Assembly: GCA_903891165.1 (NCBI GenBank)
Contig: CAITDR010000082.1
Span: forward strand, 1-33,537
Reading direction: 5' to 3'
DNA: 33,537 bases
Origin: an uncultured Pseudomonadota bacterium
GTDB lineage: Bacteria; Myxococcota_A; UBA796; SXON01
Under the pieces are notes generated by a model, which saw only the letters and a program-made list of their open reading frames with translations, searched no databases and had not been told where the DNA came from. A program made the position numbers and the translations under genes. Shown here piece after piece: positions 7,687-16,813 of the stretch (its first letter is position 1; every line of letters begins with the position of its first letter).

Positions 7687-9023
7687 CACAGGGAGGCCCT
7701 CCCCCGAAGCAAATCCCTCCGCCGCCAAATCTCAAGATTCAACAGGGGAGAAAGCTGAGAGAGATGCGTCGCGAGGGCATCCAGTCGCGTGTCTTCCGCC
7801 GCCGTCCGAGAAACCTGTGCAAGTAGATGGTCTAGTTCCACCAGTTCTCCCCGGGTCCGGGCGTCTACATCATCTGGAAGCTGAAAATGCGTGGACATCA
7901 AAGTCCCATACCGGATCCCCTGATACTCCGCACTCAATGACCGCTTCATCGTCCCCAAATCAAAAACCACTGCATCTGACACACTTGCAATCACCAACGG
8001 TGAATGTGTCGCCACAATAAACTGATACTTCGGAAACATCCGCGTCAGGAAGGGAAGAATCTGTTCCTGAAGTTTCAAGTGCAGGTGAGTTTCCAATTCG
8101 TCGATCAGCACTACCCCACCGGGGGGCCCCTCTTCCCCCGAATTTGCGTCCTTCCAGGCTTCCTCTCGCAGCAAAATCTCGGCCCAGATTGCCACAATAC
8201 TGGCAAAACCAGATGGGAGCTGCTGAAAACTCACTTCTCGACCATCACCATAAACAAAACGATACTGAAATGTACGTGGATTCATTTTAAGGAGCAGGCT
8301 TTGCTCCGAAAATAGTTGGCCCAACTCCAGCATCAAGCCCGCAAACCAGTCGGCGATCCGATCTGCCGCTTTCTCCTCACCTCCTTCACGCAAGAGGGCC
8401 TGCTCAGACCGGCGATTCACCAGATACTGAAGAAACCAGTGACTGACAGAATTTTCAGCATTCAGGGTGGCCCAGGGAATCGCACGCGGCCCCTCCACCG
8501 GGAGCATCTCCAACACCTGCTGGTTCCGATAGGCGCCGATGTACACCCTCAGCAGAACACCGGCCCGCAAGGCTCCCAATACCGCCCACTCTTCCTCGGT
8601 GGCAACCAACGACACTCGGGGTCCCTCCCCTCCCCACCGTGTTTCCACCGGTCGCGGCCGATGCGGCTCACGGAGGGCCTCCAGAATTGCTTCCAGAATG
8701 CTCGTCTTCCCACTTCCGTTGGGGCCCGTCAGAATCAAGTGCCTTGCCGGGTCGCCCAGGGGAATCTCGAAGTTCGTCGCCTTCCGACTGCTATGCACCA
8801 CCACCCGCCCTATCCATCCGTGCAGGTGCAGATCCCGAACATACTGAAGCGAAGCCAACTGTTTTTCTTCCAGCGCGCGATGTACACCGCGCGCGGTAGA
8901 AAACTCAACCATAAAAGATGACTTCTCCACACCCACGATCACACCTGTGACCCCGTAGTATGGGTAACGCGGGTCCACACATACCACATCCGCTCCGTGG
9001 CTCAGACGCTCAGAGACTTTCAT
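7686..9023 (-). CDS. ptuA: ABC/SMC-like ATPase, PtuA-like, with N-terminal KOW/SH3-like domain
   Basis: 445 residues from the ATG at 9023, preceded five bases upstream by a strong Shine-Dalgarno (CTCCCTCCCC at 9029-9038 on the plus strand). A GTG six codons upstream is less likely. Walker A is G100-P-N-G-S-G-K-T107, the signature-like LPSG is at 269-272, Walker B is VVLIDELETHLH (D308-E309), and the switch is FIVATHSPLVIAS (H340). This is the single-polypeptide RecF/OLD-like ABC ATPase layout of PtuA and related defence ATPases. Residues 1-62 form an added small beta-rich segment (GADVVCVDPRYPYYGVTG, VIVG, FMVEF) resembling a KOW/SH3-like barrel. It is the first gene of the cassette, 27 bases after a TPR gene on the same strand. 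Local G+C is about 43-48% by hand count of two 60-base lines near 7921-8040, far below the neighbours. Confidence 0.8.
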   Translation of the reverse strand: MKVSERLSHGADVVCVDPRYPYYGVTGVIVGVEKSSFMVEFSTARGVHRALEEKQLASLQYVRDLHLHGWIGRVVVHSSRKATNFEIPLGDPARHLILTGPNGSGKTSILEAILEALREPHRPRPVETRWGGEGPRVSLVATEEEWAVLGALRAGVLLRVYIGAYRNQQVLEMLPVEGPRAIPWATLNAENSVSHWFLQYLVNRRSEQALLREGGEEKAADRIADWFAGLMLELGQLFSEQSLLLKMNPRTFQYRFVYGDGREVSFQQLPSGFASIVAIWAEILLREEAWKDANSGEEGPPGGVVLIDELETHLHLKLQEQILPFLTRMFPKYQFIVATHSPLVIASVSDAVVFDLGTMKRSLSAEYQGIRYGTLMSTHFQLPDDVDARTRGELVELDHLLAQVSRTAAEDTRLDALATHLSQLSPLLNLEIWRRRDLLRGRASL

Positions 9024-9050
9024 GGCAGCTCCCTCCCCCACACGCTGAGA

Positions 9051-10124
9051 CTACCACTCATCCTCCTCCTCCCCAAAATCTGGCGTTGTATCCGCCTGCT
9101 TCGAGGGTGCTGCCGCTGGCCGTTCCCCAGCCCCGAGCCGCCCCAGACCCGCCTTGGGCTCCGGCAGGCCCGGCTGCAGCTCCAGGGCACGCCAGTAGGC
9201 CTCTACTGCGGAATCCCGCTGGCCCATCGCCTCATATTGCTGGCCCAGCTTGGTCCAGGCACCGTAGTGGGTGGGCATCAGCCGGGTGGCGGGACGTAGG
9301 GCACGGATGGCCAGATCGGGGCGTTGCAGGTCGATCGCTGCCTGCCCCAGCCCCAGCCAGGCAAAGCCATTGCAAGGGTCCATCGCAATGCCAGCGAGGT
9401 AGGCACGTACCGCACCCACGTTGTCCCTGGCCATCCGAGCATCATCACCGGTATTCACCTGGCTCCTCGCCTGCTGCCGCACCGTCTCCGAGGGGGTCTT
9501 GCAGGTGGCGGGCGGCTCGGCCGGCATGGTGCGCATCATCAGCTCCAGCGCCTGCACATTGCCCTGGGTAGAGGCCACCGGGGCGGCCGGAGGCGGCGCA
9601 GCTGCGGGCGCTGCGGTATAGGCTGGCGCATAGGCAGGGGCCGGAGCGCTGCTGTACGCCGGCGGCGGGGGCGCTGTATAGGCGGGCGCGGGGGCGGGGG
9701 CATAGGCGGGTGCGTAGGTGGGAGCGGGCGTAGAAGCTGGGGTATACGCAGGAGCCGGGGCGGGGGCATAGGCCGTGGCATAGGCGGGTGCCGGAGCAGG
9801 CGCGTACGCAGGCGCGGCTGCTGGTGTGGGAGCATAGGCCGGAGCCGGGGCCGCGGTAGAGCCTCCCCGTCCCGTGGCCGATCCATAGGTAGGCGGCTGG
9901 GTATAGGCCACCGGAGGAGGTGGCGGCGCCGGGGGCGCCACCCGCTGCTCAGAGACCTGCGTTCCCCATGGCACGACGATCATCCCCTTGGGCCGATCTC
10001 CGCCGGTAAACTCCACAAAAGGAAGGGTACCCGGCGTGGTCAGGTTGGCCTGGACGTAGTGCCCATCCACCCACACCGTCACCTGCTGCCCGGCCATCGC
10101 CAAGGTTGAAGCCCAGAACCACAT
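9051..10124 (-). CDS. secreted Pro/Ala-rich TPR protein
   Basis: 357 residues. I take ATG 10124 because GGGGAGG lies six bases upstream and translation begins with a short export signal (MWFWASTLAMA, then GQQ). An N-terminal segment (VTVWVDGHYVQANLT, LPFVEFTGGDRPKGMIVVP) looks like a small beta domain. It is followed by about 120 residues of Ala-Pro-Ala-Tyr repeats, very G+C rich (about 9560-9930). The C-terminal third holds two to three tetratricopeptide repeats (AWLGLGQAAIDLQRPDLAIRAL, AWTKLGQQYEAMGQ). The tail is acidic (GEEEDEW). TPRs imply protein binding; the repeat region is probably a flexible spacer in the envelope. No specific function can be assigned. Confidence 0.75.
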   Translation of the reverse strand: MWFWASTLAMAGQQVTVWVDGHYVQANLTTPGTLPFVEFTGGDRPKGMIVVPWGTQVSEQRVAPPAPPPPPVAYTQPPTYGSATGRGGSTAAPAPAYAPTPAAAPAYAPAPAPAYATAYAPAPAPAYTPASTPAPTYAPAYAPAPAPAYTAPPPPAYSSAPAPAYAPAYTAAPAAAPPPAAPVASTQGNVQALELMMRTMPAEPPATCKTPSETVRQQARSQVNTGDDARMARDNVGAVRAYLAGIAMDPCNGFAWLGLGQAAIDLQRPDLAIRALRPATRLMPTHYGAWTKLGQQYEAMGQRDSAVEAYWRALELQPGLPEPKAGLGRLGAGERPAAAPSKQADTTPDFGEEEDEW

Positions 10125-10203
10125 CGCCTGCCTCCCCACAAAAGCAGACCGCCACCATAACCCAGGTCCCCTGCACCCGATACCGACCATCGAAAAGGGG
10201 ATG

Positions 10204-11349
10204 TCAACGTAAAAAATTAGCCTTTACCGACCCATAAACCGCCTCCAGCGCCATCCGATGCTCGGCCATGGACGGAAAAAGACGCGGTGCCAGCCGCCGC
10301 CGGCCCCGCTGCAGCTCCGCCCGCAGCAGTTGCCGCAGGGCCCCCACATCGCCCACCGGAAACAAAGCAACATCCGGGAGAATTTCGCGCACGCCTGATA
10401 GGTCCGAAGCTATCACCGGCAGCCCCATCGCCGCTGCCTCCCGCAGGATCGAGGGACTGTTCTCCTCCCAGATGCTTGGGAATAGTAGAAGATCCGACTC
10501 GTTCAGAACCCCCTCCATCTCTGCATGGCTACGCTGCTCCACCGTCAAGCCATGGGCCGCCGCCTGCCCTACGATCGACTCGGCAAAGCGCATTTGCCCC
10601 GCATAAGGTACGAGGGGCCCCACCAATCGGAGCTGAAATTTTTTTCGTGGAAGGGTTTGAATTGCCTCCAAAACCAACTGTGGTCCTTTGGTGGGAATCA
10701 TGGCCCCCGCAAAGAGCAACCGCAGCGGACCCGGTGGAGGTGGCGGAGCGGGGGCAAAGGGGCGCAACAGCGGCAGGGGCAGGTGCAAGGCGGGCACTCC
10801 CAGGCCCCGCGCCAGGTGCAGCGAGGGACTGACCCACTGATCCACCGTCTTTTTCAGAACCTCAAAAGAGGCTTCTCGCTCCTCCATTATCGGCACCCAT
10901 GGGCGTCCAACCTGCCGCGCCACTTGTGGCCCCAGCCGCCCCAGGCCCGGTACCGGCGCCACGCAGGCCGCACAACGCCGTGGCTCCGGCCCCGGACAAG
11001 GTCGCCCCCACCGGTCCACCCGCTGCCCCCGCGCACAACTCAGCCACCAGTCGTGCAGGGTAAAAACGACCGGGATCCCTCTTTTTTTTGCCACCACAGG
11101 CAGCCCCATCGACAGACCGGTCAGGTGGTGCACATGGACGATGTCCGGCCGCTCTTTCTGTAAGGCCGCCTCAAATTTTCGCTCTACCTCCCAATCGCAA
11201 AAACTCCGTCGGAGTCCCCTCCCCGCCTGCGCATCGCGCCCCGCGACGAAGATTCCCACCTCCCAGCCCACTTGCCGCTGGGCCTCTCTCAGCGCCTCTA
11301 CATAAAGCTCTGTGCCGCCTCCCTGCGCGGGAGGCCAGCCGTGGAGCAC
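10204..11349 (-). CDS. glycosyltransferase family 4
   Basis: About 381 residues, GT-B fold. The N-domain shows GWPPAQGGGTELYVEAL and IVHVHHLTGL, with a Cys cluster (CPGPEPRRCAAC) typical of one GT4 subgroup. The C-domain shows LRLLFAGAMIPTKGPQLVLEAI and the nucleotide-sugar E-x7-E motif in WEENSPSILREAAAMGLPVIAS. It should transfer a sugar from an NDP-sugar to an envelope or exopolysaccharide acceptor; donor and acceptor are unknown. The GTG at 11349 is the first conventional start, but the in-frame codons before it read L-R-L-L-H-V-L-H-G-W, matching the usual M-R-I-L-H-V-L-H-G start. A CTG initiation at 11364 is therefore possible. It lies in the same frame as the upstream TPR gene, behind a single TAG at 11371-11373. 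Confidence 0.88.
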   Translation of the reverse strand: MLHGWPPAQGGGTELYVEALREAQRQVGWEVGIFVAGRDAQAGRGLRRSFCDWEVERKFEAALQKERPDIVHVHHLTGLSMGLPVVAKKRGIPVVFTLHDWWLSCARGQRVDRWGRPCPGPEPRRCAACVAPVPGLGRLGPQVARQVGRPWVPIMEEREASFEVLKKTVDQWVSPSLHLARGLGVPALHLPLPLLRPFAPAPPPPPGPLRLLFAGAMIPTKGPQLVLEAIQTLPRKKFQLRLVGPLVPYAGQMRFAESIVGQAAAHGLTVEQRSHAEMEGVLNESDLLLFPSIWEENSPSILREAAAMGLPVIASDLSGVREILPDVALFPVGDVGALRQLLRAELQRGRRRLAPRLFPSMAEHRMALEAVYGSVKANFLR

Positions 11350-11370
11350 ATGCAGGAGCCTCAGGGGGAC

Positions 11371-13446
11371 CTAACGCCCAGCCAGCAGTTTTTGAAGACC
11401 CTTGGTACGGGCTGCCACATCCTGGGGACGGAAGTCCGGGAAGAGGTCGGAGAGCTCCTCCAAGAGCCGGAGTGCCGACTTGTGCTTCCCGGTGGCCGTA
11501 TAGAGGCCAGAAAGCTCAAAGAGGGCTTCGGAATAGGCCGGATCATCCTCCGAGGCTTCGTTGCTGGCATCGCGCATGGCCTCCACCGCCTCGGGCACCC
11601 GCCCCAGTCCGCGCAAGGCCTGCGCCTCCACCACCCGTGCTCCCAAAGAGGCCAGCGGTCTTGCCATGTCAAGACCTTGCTGAAACATCCCAACCGCCAC
11701 CAGAGATCGAGCTTCTTCCAGAACTTCTTCCTCAGAACCTCCGGGCGTATCCAGCGCTTCTGGCTCGATCTCAGCCAGTGTGCCCCCCTCCTCCAACAGA
11801 CGTGCAAAGACGTCGTCGTCCTCAGTGGCCGAAGGACGTGGCGGCGGGGCCGGCGCGGGGCGGGCGGCAGGCGCGGCGGCCCTCGGTGGAGCCGGGACCG
11901 GAGCCGGGGGTGGAGTCACCGCCGCGGGAGCGGGAGGGGCAGGAGGCGCCGCCTGCGATGCCTGATCCCGCGCGCGGCTACGCAGCGCCGCGATCTTCTG
12001 GAGCACCTGCTCGTTGGCAGGATTTTCGGCCAGCGCTTCCCGCCAGGCCATCAAGGCCCCCGGGATGTCCCCCCGGGCTGCCAGCTCATCCCCCCGTGAT
12101 TCCGCGGAGGGCGGCGCCTGACCGATACGCGGGTTGGTGACCTCGTCCTCATCCTCGTCGTCGATGATCTCTTCGATGTCCGCTTCGGGGGCATCCTCGT
12201 CGTCTACCAGCTCCTCCAGCTCGGGCGGGGCCTCTTCCTCTCCGCGAAGTACCGCGATCCGGTCGAGCAAAAGCGCCTTTTCCGCACCTGCCACGCCGAT
12301 CAACTTCTGCATCCAGGCAATGCCCTCCTCCACACGGCCCACCGCCACCAGGATCTCCCCGTAGGCGGCCAGCAGACTCGGCGCCGAAGGATCTTCCTTC
12401 AACGCCGCACTCAGCTCCGTCTCGGCGCGATCGGGGAAGCCATAGCGAGCCAGGGTCTCCGCCCTGGCCTGCACCCGAAGTAGAGCTTCGCTGGTGGGCT
12501 GATAGAGGGTCAGTGCGCTCAAGCGACGCTCTGCTCTCGCTAATTTCGTCTCAGCCGCAGTAAGGCGACTACGAACTTCATCGTCATCCATACCCAGCTT
12601 GGAAGCCCGACGCAGCGCATCGGTCTCGGCCACCGCATCTTTCCGCTCAGCGGCCACGCGCGCCAGCTCCAACAGCACCTTCAACGCCCGATCCGGCTGC
12701 TCCAGACCTTCAAAAGTACGGGCCAGCAGATCCAGAACCCGGGGATCATTGGGGGCCACCTTAAAGGCAGGTTGAAGATGAGCAATTGCCTTCTTCCACT
12801 CCTGCCCTTCCACCCGTGCGGCAGCAGCATCCAACACCAGGCCCATGTCGTCGGGCTTCAGGCGCAAGGCCAGCTCGGCCACCCGGCCCACCTCGTCGGG
12901 CCGGCCCCGCCGCCGGTATTCCGCCATCACCTCCTGGTAGACGCCCAACGCCGGCGAAGGATCTTTGCTCTGCTCGATCAGCTCGGCCACCCGCAGCTTC
13001 AGCGCCGGCTCTCCGGGCGAAAGATCGGCCACTTTCCGGGCAGCCTTGGCGGCCGCCGCCGGGTTGAGCAGGTTGATGTACAGCCGCATCGCCATGTCAA
13101 AAGCAGTTCGTGCATCATTGGGGTAGCCAGAGGCCAAGTAGCACTCACCCAGGTCCATGTGCAGCGAGGGATCATCCGCTACCACTGCGATCACCTGCTT
13201 GAGCATCGCGATGGCCGGGCGGTGGTTCCCCTCCTGAACCAGACCGTTGGCGACCTCCCGCAGATGCTTCACCGCATCCTGAGGCCGGTTGAGCTTCAGG
13301 TACAGCTCACCAACCTTCTGGCGAAGACGACGATCCTTCGGATCCAACTTCAGGATCTGAAGGTAGGCATTCAAGGCACCGTCCAGACTGCCTTTGTTGA
13401 GGTGGAGCAGTGCTTCCTGCTCCAGACGGTTCCGATCGTTTGCCAT
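11371..13446 (-). CDS. large cytoplasmic TPR protein with acidic and Pro/Ala-rich linkers
   Basis: 691 residues with no signal peptide. Residues about 1-400 are tandem tetratricopeptide-type helices (ALNAYLQILKLDPKDRRLRQ, HMDLGECYLASGYPNDARTAF, LPAAYGEI-like units such as LLAAYGEILVAVGRVEEGI). An acidic stretch follows (EELVDDEDAPEADIEEIIDD), then another TPR, a Pro/Ala linker and a final TPR group. Such proteins act as scaffolds. Neighbouring GT4 and TPR genes suggest an envelope or polysaccharide-related role, but this is inference. A GGGAG Shine-Dalgarno lies five bases before ATG 13446. The gene ends at the TAG shared in frame with the glycosyltransferase. Confidence 0.85.
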   Translation of the reverse strand: MANDRNRLEQEALLHLNKGSLDGALNAYLQILKLDPKDRRLRQKVGELYLKLNRPQDAVKHLREVANGLVQEGNHRPAIAMLKQVIAVVADDPSLHMDLGECYLASGYPNDARTAFDMAMRLYINLLNPAAAAKAARKVADLSPGEPALKLRVAELIEQSKDPSPALGVYQEVMAEYRRRGRPDEVGRVAELALRLKPDDMGLVLDAAAARVEGQEWKKAIAHLQPAFKVAPNDPRVLDLLARTFEGLEQPDRALKVLLELARVAAERKDAVAETDALRRASKLGMDDDEVRSRLTAAETKLARAERRLSALTLYQPTSEALLRVQARAETLARYGFPDRAETELSAALKEDPSAPSLLAAYGEILVAVGRVEEGIAWMQKLIGVAGAEKALLLDRIAVLRGEEEAPPELEELVDDEDAPEADIEEIIDDEDEDEVTNPRIGQAPPSAESRGDELAARGDIPGALMAWREALAENPANEQVLQKIAALRSRARDQASQAAPPAPPAPAAVTPPPAPVPAPPRAAAPAARPAPAPPPRPSATEDDDVFARLLEEGGTLAEIEPEALDTPGGSEEEVLEEARSLVAVGMFQQGLDMARPLASLGARVVEAQALRGLGRVPEAVEAMRDASNEASEDDPAYSEALFELSGLYTATGKHKSALRLLEELSDLFPDFRPQDVAARTKGLQKLLAGR

Positions 13447-13517
13447 GACACTCCCGACGCAACTAGAGGCTGCGCAGGGAGCTTAACCGATCTGCGCCCC
13501 AGGGAGAGGCGCCACCC

Positions 13518-14858
13518 CTAACGACCGCGCAGCCACTCGTCGATATAGCGAGTATGAAAGCGCACATCCCGAAAGGCAGGATCGGTGAGGAGCAACTTCT
13601 GCAGTGGCAGCGAGGTGCGAATCCCCTCGATCACATACTCGTTCATGGCGCCAAGGAGCTTGCGAATGGCCGCCTCGCGATCCGGTGCGTGAACAATCAG
13701 CTTTGCGGCCAAGGAATCGTAGTAGGGCTGCACGGTGGCGCCCTCGTGGATGGAGCTGTCCACCCGGACCCCCGGTCCACCGGGCGCATGGTAGCCGGTG
13801 ATCTTCCCCGGAGAAGGTGTAAACTTCCAGGGATCTTCGGCGTTGACCCGAACCTCGATGGAGTGCCCCTGCAGGCGTATATCGGCCTGGGCAAAGGGCA
13901 TCCGCTCCCCGGCGGCGAGGCGGATCTGGAGCTGCACCAGATCCACGCCGGTAACCATCTCGGTGACCGGATGCTCCACCTGGATGCGCGGGTTCACTTC
14001 CAGGAAGAAGAACTCCTCCCCTTCAACCAGGAACTCACAGGTGCCCACCGTCACATAGCCGGTCGAAGCCACCAACCGCGCCGCGGCGGCCCGGATGCGG
14101 TCGCGCAGAGGCTCGGAGAGGTTAGGAGCAGGAGCTTCCTCAATAATCTTCTGGTGGCGCCTTTGCATCGAACAGTCGCGCTCACCCACATGTACCGCGG
14201 TCCCGAAGCGGTCTCCGGCGAACTGCACCTCGATGTGCCGCGGTTTGCGCAAAAAACGCTCGATAAACAACGCTCCACTTCCGAAGGCCGCTTTTGCCTC
14301 GGTCGCGGTGATCGGAAAGAGCTTTTCCATGTCCGCATCATTTTCGATGATGCGCATGCCTTTTCCGCCGCCCCCTGCCGCCGCCTTCAGCATGATCGGG
14401 TAGCCGACGGTTTTGGCGACCTCGATGGCCTCTTCGATACTTTCCACGCTGCCGATCGAGCCGGGTACCAGCGGCAGACCCGCCGCCCGCGCCGCCGCCT
14501 TTGCGGAGAGCTTGTCCCCGAACTGCCGGAGGTGGTCGGGGGAAGGGCCGATAAAGGTCATGCCGTGGGCATTCACCGCCTCGGCAAAAACCGCATTCTC
14601 CGCCAGGAAGCCATAGCCGGGATGAACGGCGTCGGCACGGCTGATGTCGGCCGCCGAGATCACCGCCGGAATGTTCAGGTAGGATTTTGTGGCTTGCGCC
14701 GGGCCGATACAGACACTTTCGTCGGCAAAGCGTACATGCAGGGCATGGCGGTCGGCTTCGGAGTAGATCGCTACCGTGCGGATCCCCAGCTCTCGACAGG
14801 CCCGGATGATCCGCATGGCGAACTCGCCACGGTTGGCGATGAGCACCTTCTGAAACAT
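13518..14858 (-). CDS. accC: biotin carboxylase subunit of acetyl-CoA carboxylase
   Basis: 446 residues from ATG 14858 (MFQKVLIANRGEFAMRII), matching the usual AccC length. A longer frame to 14936 would overlap accB. The ATP-grasp features are intact: LKAAAGGGGKGMRII (glycine-rich ATP loop), HIEVQFAGD, ERDCSMQRRHQKIIEEAPA, EFFFLEVNPRIQVEHPVTE (metal and bicarbonate site) and EVRVNAEDP. It carboxylates biotin on AccB using ATP and bicarbonate, the first step of malonyl-CoA synthesis. It begins four bases after the accB stop, so the two are co-translated. The carboxyltransferase subunits are not in the window. Confidence 0.97.
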   Translation of the reverse strand: MFQKVLIANRGEFAMRIIRACRELGIRTVAIYSEADRHALHVRFADESVCIGPAQATKSYLNIPAVISAADISRADAVHPGYGFLAENAVFAEAVNAHGMTFIGPSPDHLRQFGDKLSAKAAARAAGLPLVPGSIGSVESIEEAIEVAKTVGYPIMLKAAAGGGGKGMRIIENDADMEKLFPITATEAKAAFGSGALFIERFLRKPRHIEVQFAGDRFGTAVHVGERDCSMQRRHQKIIEEAPAPNLSEPLRDRIRAAAARLVASTGYVTVGTCEFLVEGEEFFFLEVNPRIQVEHPVTEMVTGVDLVQLQIRLAAGERMPFAQADIRLQGHSIEVRVNAEDPWKFTPSPGKITGYHAPGGPGVRVDSSIHEGATVQPYYDSLAAKLIVHAPDREAAIRKLLGAMNEYVIEGIRTSLPLQKLLLTDPAFRDVRFHTRYIDEWLRGR

Positions 14859-14862
14859 GGCC

Positions 14863-15324
14863 TTATCCCGCAGTAAGACGGAAGAGGTCCTGTCCAAACT
14901 GCACGGGCTGGCCATTCTCGATGGCGATCTCCACAACCACCCCCTCCACGTCGGCCTCGATCTGGTTCATCAGCTTCATCGCCTCGATAATGCAGACCAC
15001 CTGCCCCTTGCGGACGCGGTCCCCCACCTTCACATAGGCGGGTGCGTCGGGAGAGGCTGCACGGTAGAAAGTGCCGACAATCGGCGCCCGAACGGCACGG
15101 TAGTCCTTTGGTGCGGCGGCCGGAGCGGAGGCGGCCGGCACGGGCGGAGCACCCACAGCGGCAGGAGCAGCTACAGGGGCAGGCGCAGCCACATAGACCG
15201 GGGCGGCCACCGGCTCACCCTCAAAGCGCACCGACAGCTCGATGCCCTCGGTCTTGTAGGTGAACTCGGCAACTTTCAGGCGGCGCATCGCCCGCACCAG
15301 GTTCTCGACTTCCTTCGGCTCCAT
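14863..15324 (-). CDS. accB: biotin carboxyl carrier protein of acetyl-CoA carboxylase
   Basis: 153 residues, typical of BCCP. A short N-terminal helix region ([20 protein letters not shown]) is followed by an Ala/Pro-rich swinging linker and the C-terminal biotinyl domain. IEAMKLMN supplies the biotinylated Lys, with [13 protein letters not shown] before it as in other BCCPs. An AAGAGGAG Shine-Dalgarno lies six bases upstream of ATG 15324. It is the first gene of the accB-accC operon and is divergent from the exported membrane protein at 15460. Confidence 0.96.
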   Translation of the reverse strand: MEPKEVENLVRAMRRLKVAEFTYKTEGIELSVRFEGEPVAAPVYVAAPAPVAAPAAVGAPPVPAASAPAAAPKDYRAVRAPIVGTFYRAASPDAPAYVKVGDRVRKGQVVCIIEAMKLMNQIEADVEGVVVEIAIENGQPVQFGQDLFRLTAG

Positions 15325-15459
15325 CGCGGCTCCTCTTGTGGCCCGCCTTCTAACATGATCCCCGGCAGTGTGCCGAGGGCCGAGGCAGCCGGATTCTCCC
15401 CTCCCGCCGGTTCTTCCCTCCCTACTTTTGTGGTAGGATTTTGGCTCGAAGGAACCAGA
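15325..15459. promoter_or_regulatory. divergent intergenic region accB / 15460 gene
   Basis: 135 bases between divergent starts, so promoters for both directions are expected here. Toward 15460 there is a possible extended -10 (TGTGGTAGGAT, -10 at 15434-15439) and an AAGGA ribosome-binding site; no good -35 is visible. Confidence 0.4.
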
Positions 15460-16803
15460 ATGCTGCCTTTACTCGCCGCGTTGACCTTTGCCGCACCGCC
15501 TGATCCCGAGCCGGGAGACGAAGAAGTCCCCGCCGAGAACCCGACTGACGCGACCCGGCCTTCGATCGTGGCCGAGCAGGTTTCCACCGAAACGATACGT
15601 TCCGCGCCCAGAATTCGGTACGTACTCGGGAGGAGTACCCGGCCGGAAGACCAGATCACCGCCGCACCGATGGGGCGCTGGCTGCCCCTGGAGCCGCTGG
15701 ACGAGGACGCCGTATTGTCCGGGGTGAGTCTTGCCTATCCCGTCGATCAGTGCCCCTCCGGTCCCAACTATGACAAAGCAGGCGATCTCTGTCTGCACCG
15801 GCTGGACTATAGCCCCACCGCAGGGGGGGGCGGACGGGTCGCCCTCGGACTGCCCATGACCAGCTTCTTCGGCGATCGTTCGGGGGCCGGTCGCCTGACC
15901 GAGCTGGGGCTGGACTCCAAAAAGACCTGGCAAGAGCTGGTTTCCTGGCTTTGTGTCTACTCCAGCCCCGCCAGCAGTACTGCCATGCCCGCTCCCCACT
16001 GCCCGGCGCGTGCCGGGATGCAGGTAGAGGAACATGTGCTGAAAGTGACCGATGGAGGCCGAAAAGCACTGCTCTCCTTCGGATTCAGCCTCGCGTTGGT
16101 GGTCGCTGGGAACCTGTTGATCCAGGGCCGGCACCTGCGGGGTCTGGACCCACAGCAGATCCTCACCCGGCTCGTACTGTCCAGTGCCTACTACACGACC
16201 GCTGCTAACACGCTGAACCTGGCCAGGTTGCAGGTGATATTATGGACGAAGGTGGTCCTCTTTAGTTTTATGTACGTGTGGAACACCTCAGAGAGCCAGC
16301 TGGCCCTCACCAACGACGTACTGGTGCTGATGGGGATCGGGGCCGGCACCGCCCTGGGGGCACGCTCCGCCAGCGCGGGCGGAGGAGAAGAACGCTACTA
16401 CCTCCTGGTGAAAGACCGCAAGCCTCAGCTGCGGGATCTCGTCACGGTCGGCGGAAGAGCCGATGTGTTCAAGCTCCAGATGTTGCTCTTCACCCTCGTG
16501 AGTGTGTGGATGGTGGTCAAGGACCTGCTCTACACCGGAACCTTCCCCACCCTCTCCTCGGAACTTTTGGGGCTGATGGGCATTTCTTCAGCCACCTACC
16601 TGGGGAATGAGGCTATCGGGGGTTCACAGAACGAGGTGATGACCGCCTGGAAGAAGTTGGAGGAGACCTGCGCCGCCGCGAACATCTCCATCGACAGCAG
16701 CCCCGAGCTGCGTGAGCTGGGAAGCCGGGAGAATTTTGAGGGAGAGGCCGAGCTGCAGGTCAAAGAAGCCAGGGACAACATGAAAAAGTTGCTGATCGGT
16801 TAG
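15460..16803 (+). CDS. exported membrane protein with duplicated TM module, unknown function
   Basis: 447 residues from ATG 15460, with AAGGA six bases upstream; the frame is open further upstream but over accB. It starts with a short hydrophobic export signal ([12 protein letters not shown]). About 180 residues of probable periplasmic sequence with several Cys follow, then four membrane segments. Two related modules are visible: a TM helix, a short loop and [19 protein letters not shown], and later [20 protein letters not shown] read these as an internal duplication. The C-terminus is charged and helical ([19 protein letters not shown]). The LMGIS-AxYLG pattern recurs in uncharacterised bacterial membrane proteins; I cannot name a function. 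Confidence 0.7.
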   Translation: MLPLLAALTFAAPPDPEPGDEEVPAENPTDATRPSIVAEQVSTETIRSAPRIRYVLGRSTRPEDQITAAPMGRWLPLEPLDEDAVLSGVSLAYPVDQCPSGPNYDKAGDLCLHRLDYSPTAGGGGRVALGLPMTSFFGDRSGAGRLTELGLDSKKTWQELVSWLCVYSSPASSTAMPAPHCPARAGMQVEEHVLKVTDGGRKALLSFGFSLALVVAGNLLIQGRHLRGLDPQQILTRLVLSSAYYTTAANTLNLARLQVILWTKVVLFSFMYVWNTSESQLALTNDVLVLMGIGAGTALGARSASAGGGEERYYLLVKDRKPQLRDLVTVGGRADVFKLQMLLFTLVSVWMVVKDLLYTGTFPTLSSELLGLMGISSATYLGNEAIGGSQNEVMTAWKKLEETCAAANISIDSSPELRELGSRENFEGEAELQVKEARDNMKKLLIG

Positions 16804-16813
16804 ACTAGACCGA

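Noticed and set aside
9560-9930. Repetitive Ala-Pro-Ala-Tyr-coding DNA as a CRISPR or tandem-repeat array
   Set aside because: Units are irregular, codon-based and in frame inside the TPR gene; no conserved direct repeat with spacers.
12134-12364. Ser-rich plus-strand open frame
   Set aside because: Antisense shadow of the acidic Asp/Glu stretch in the TPR gene; no ribosome-binding site.
13554-14876. 440-residue open frame on the plus strand
   Set aside because: Antisense shadow of accC, which has full ATP-grasp motifs.
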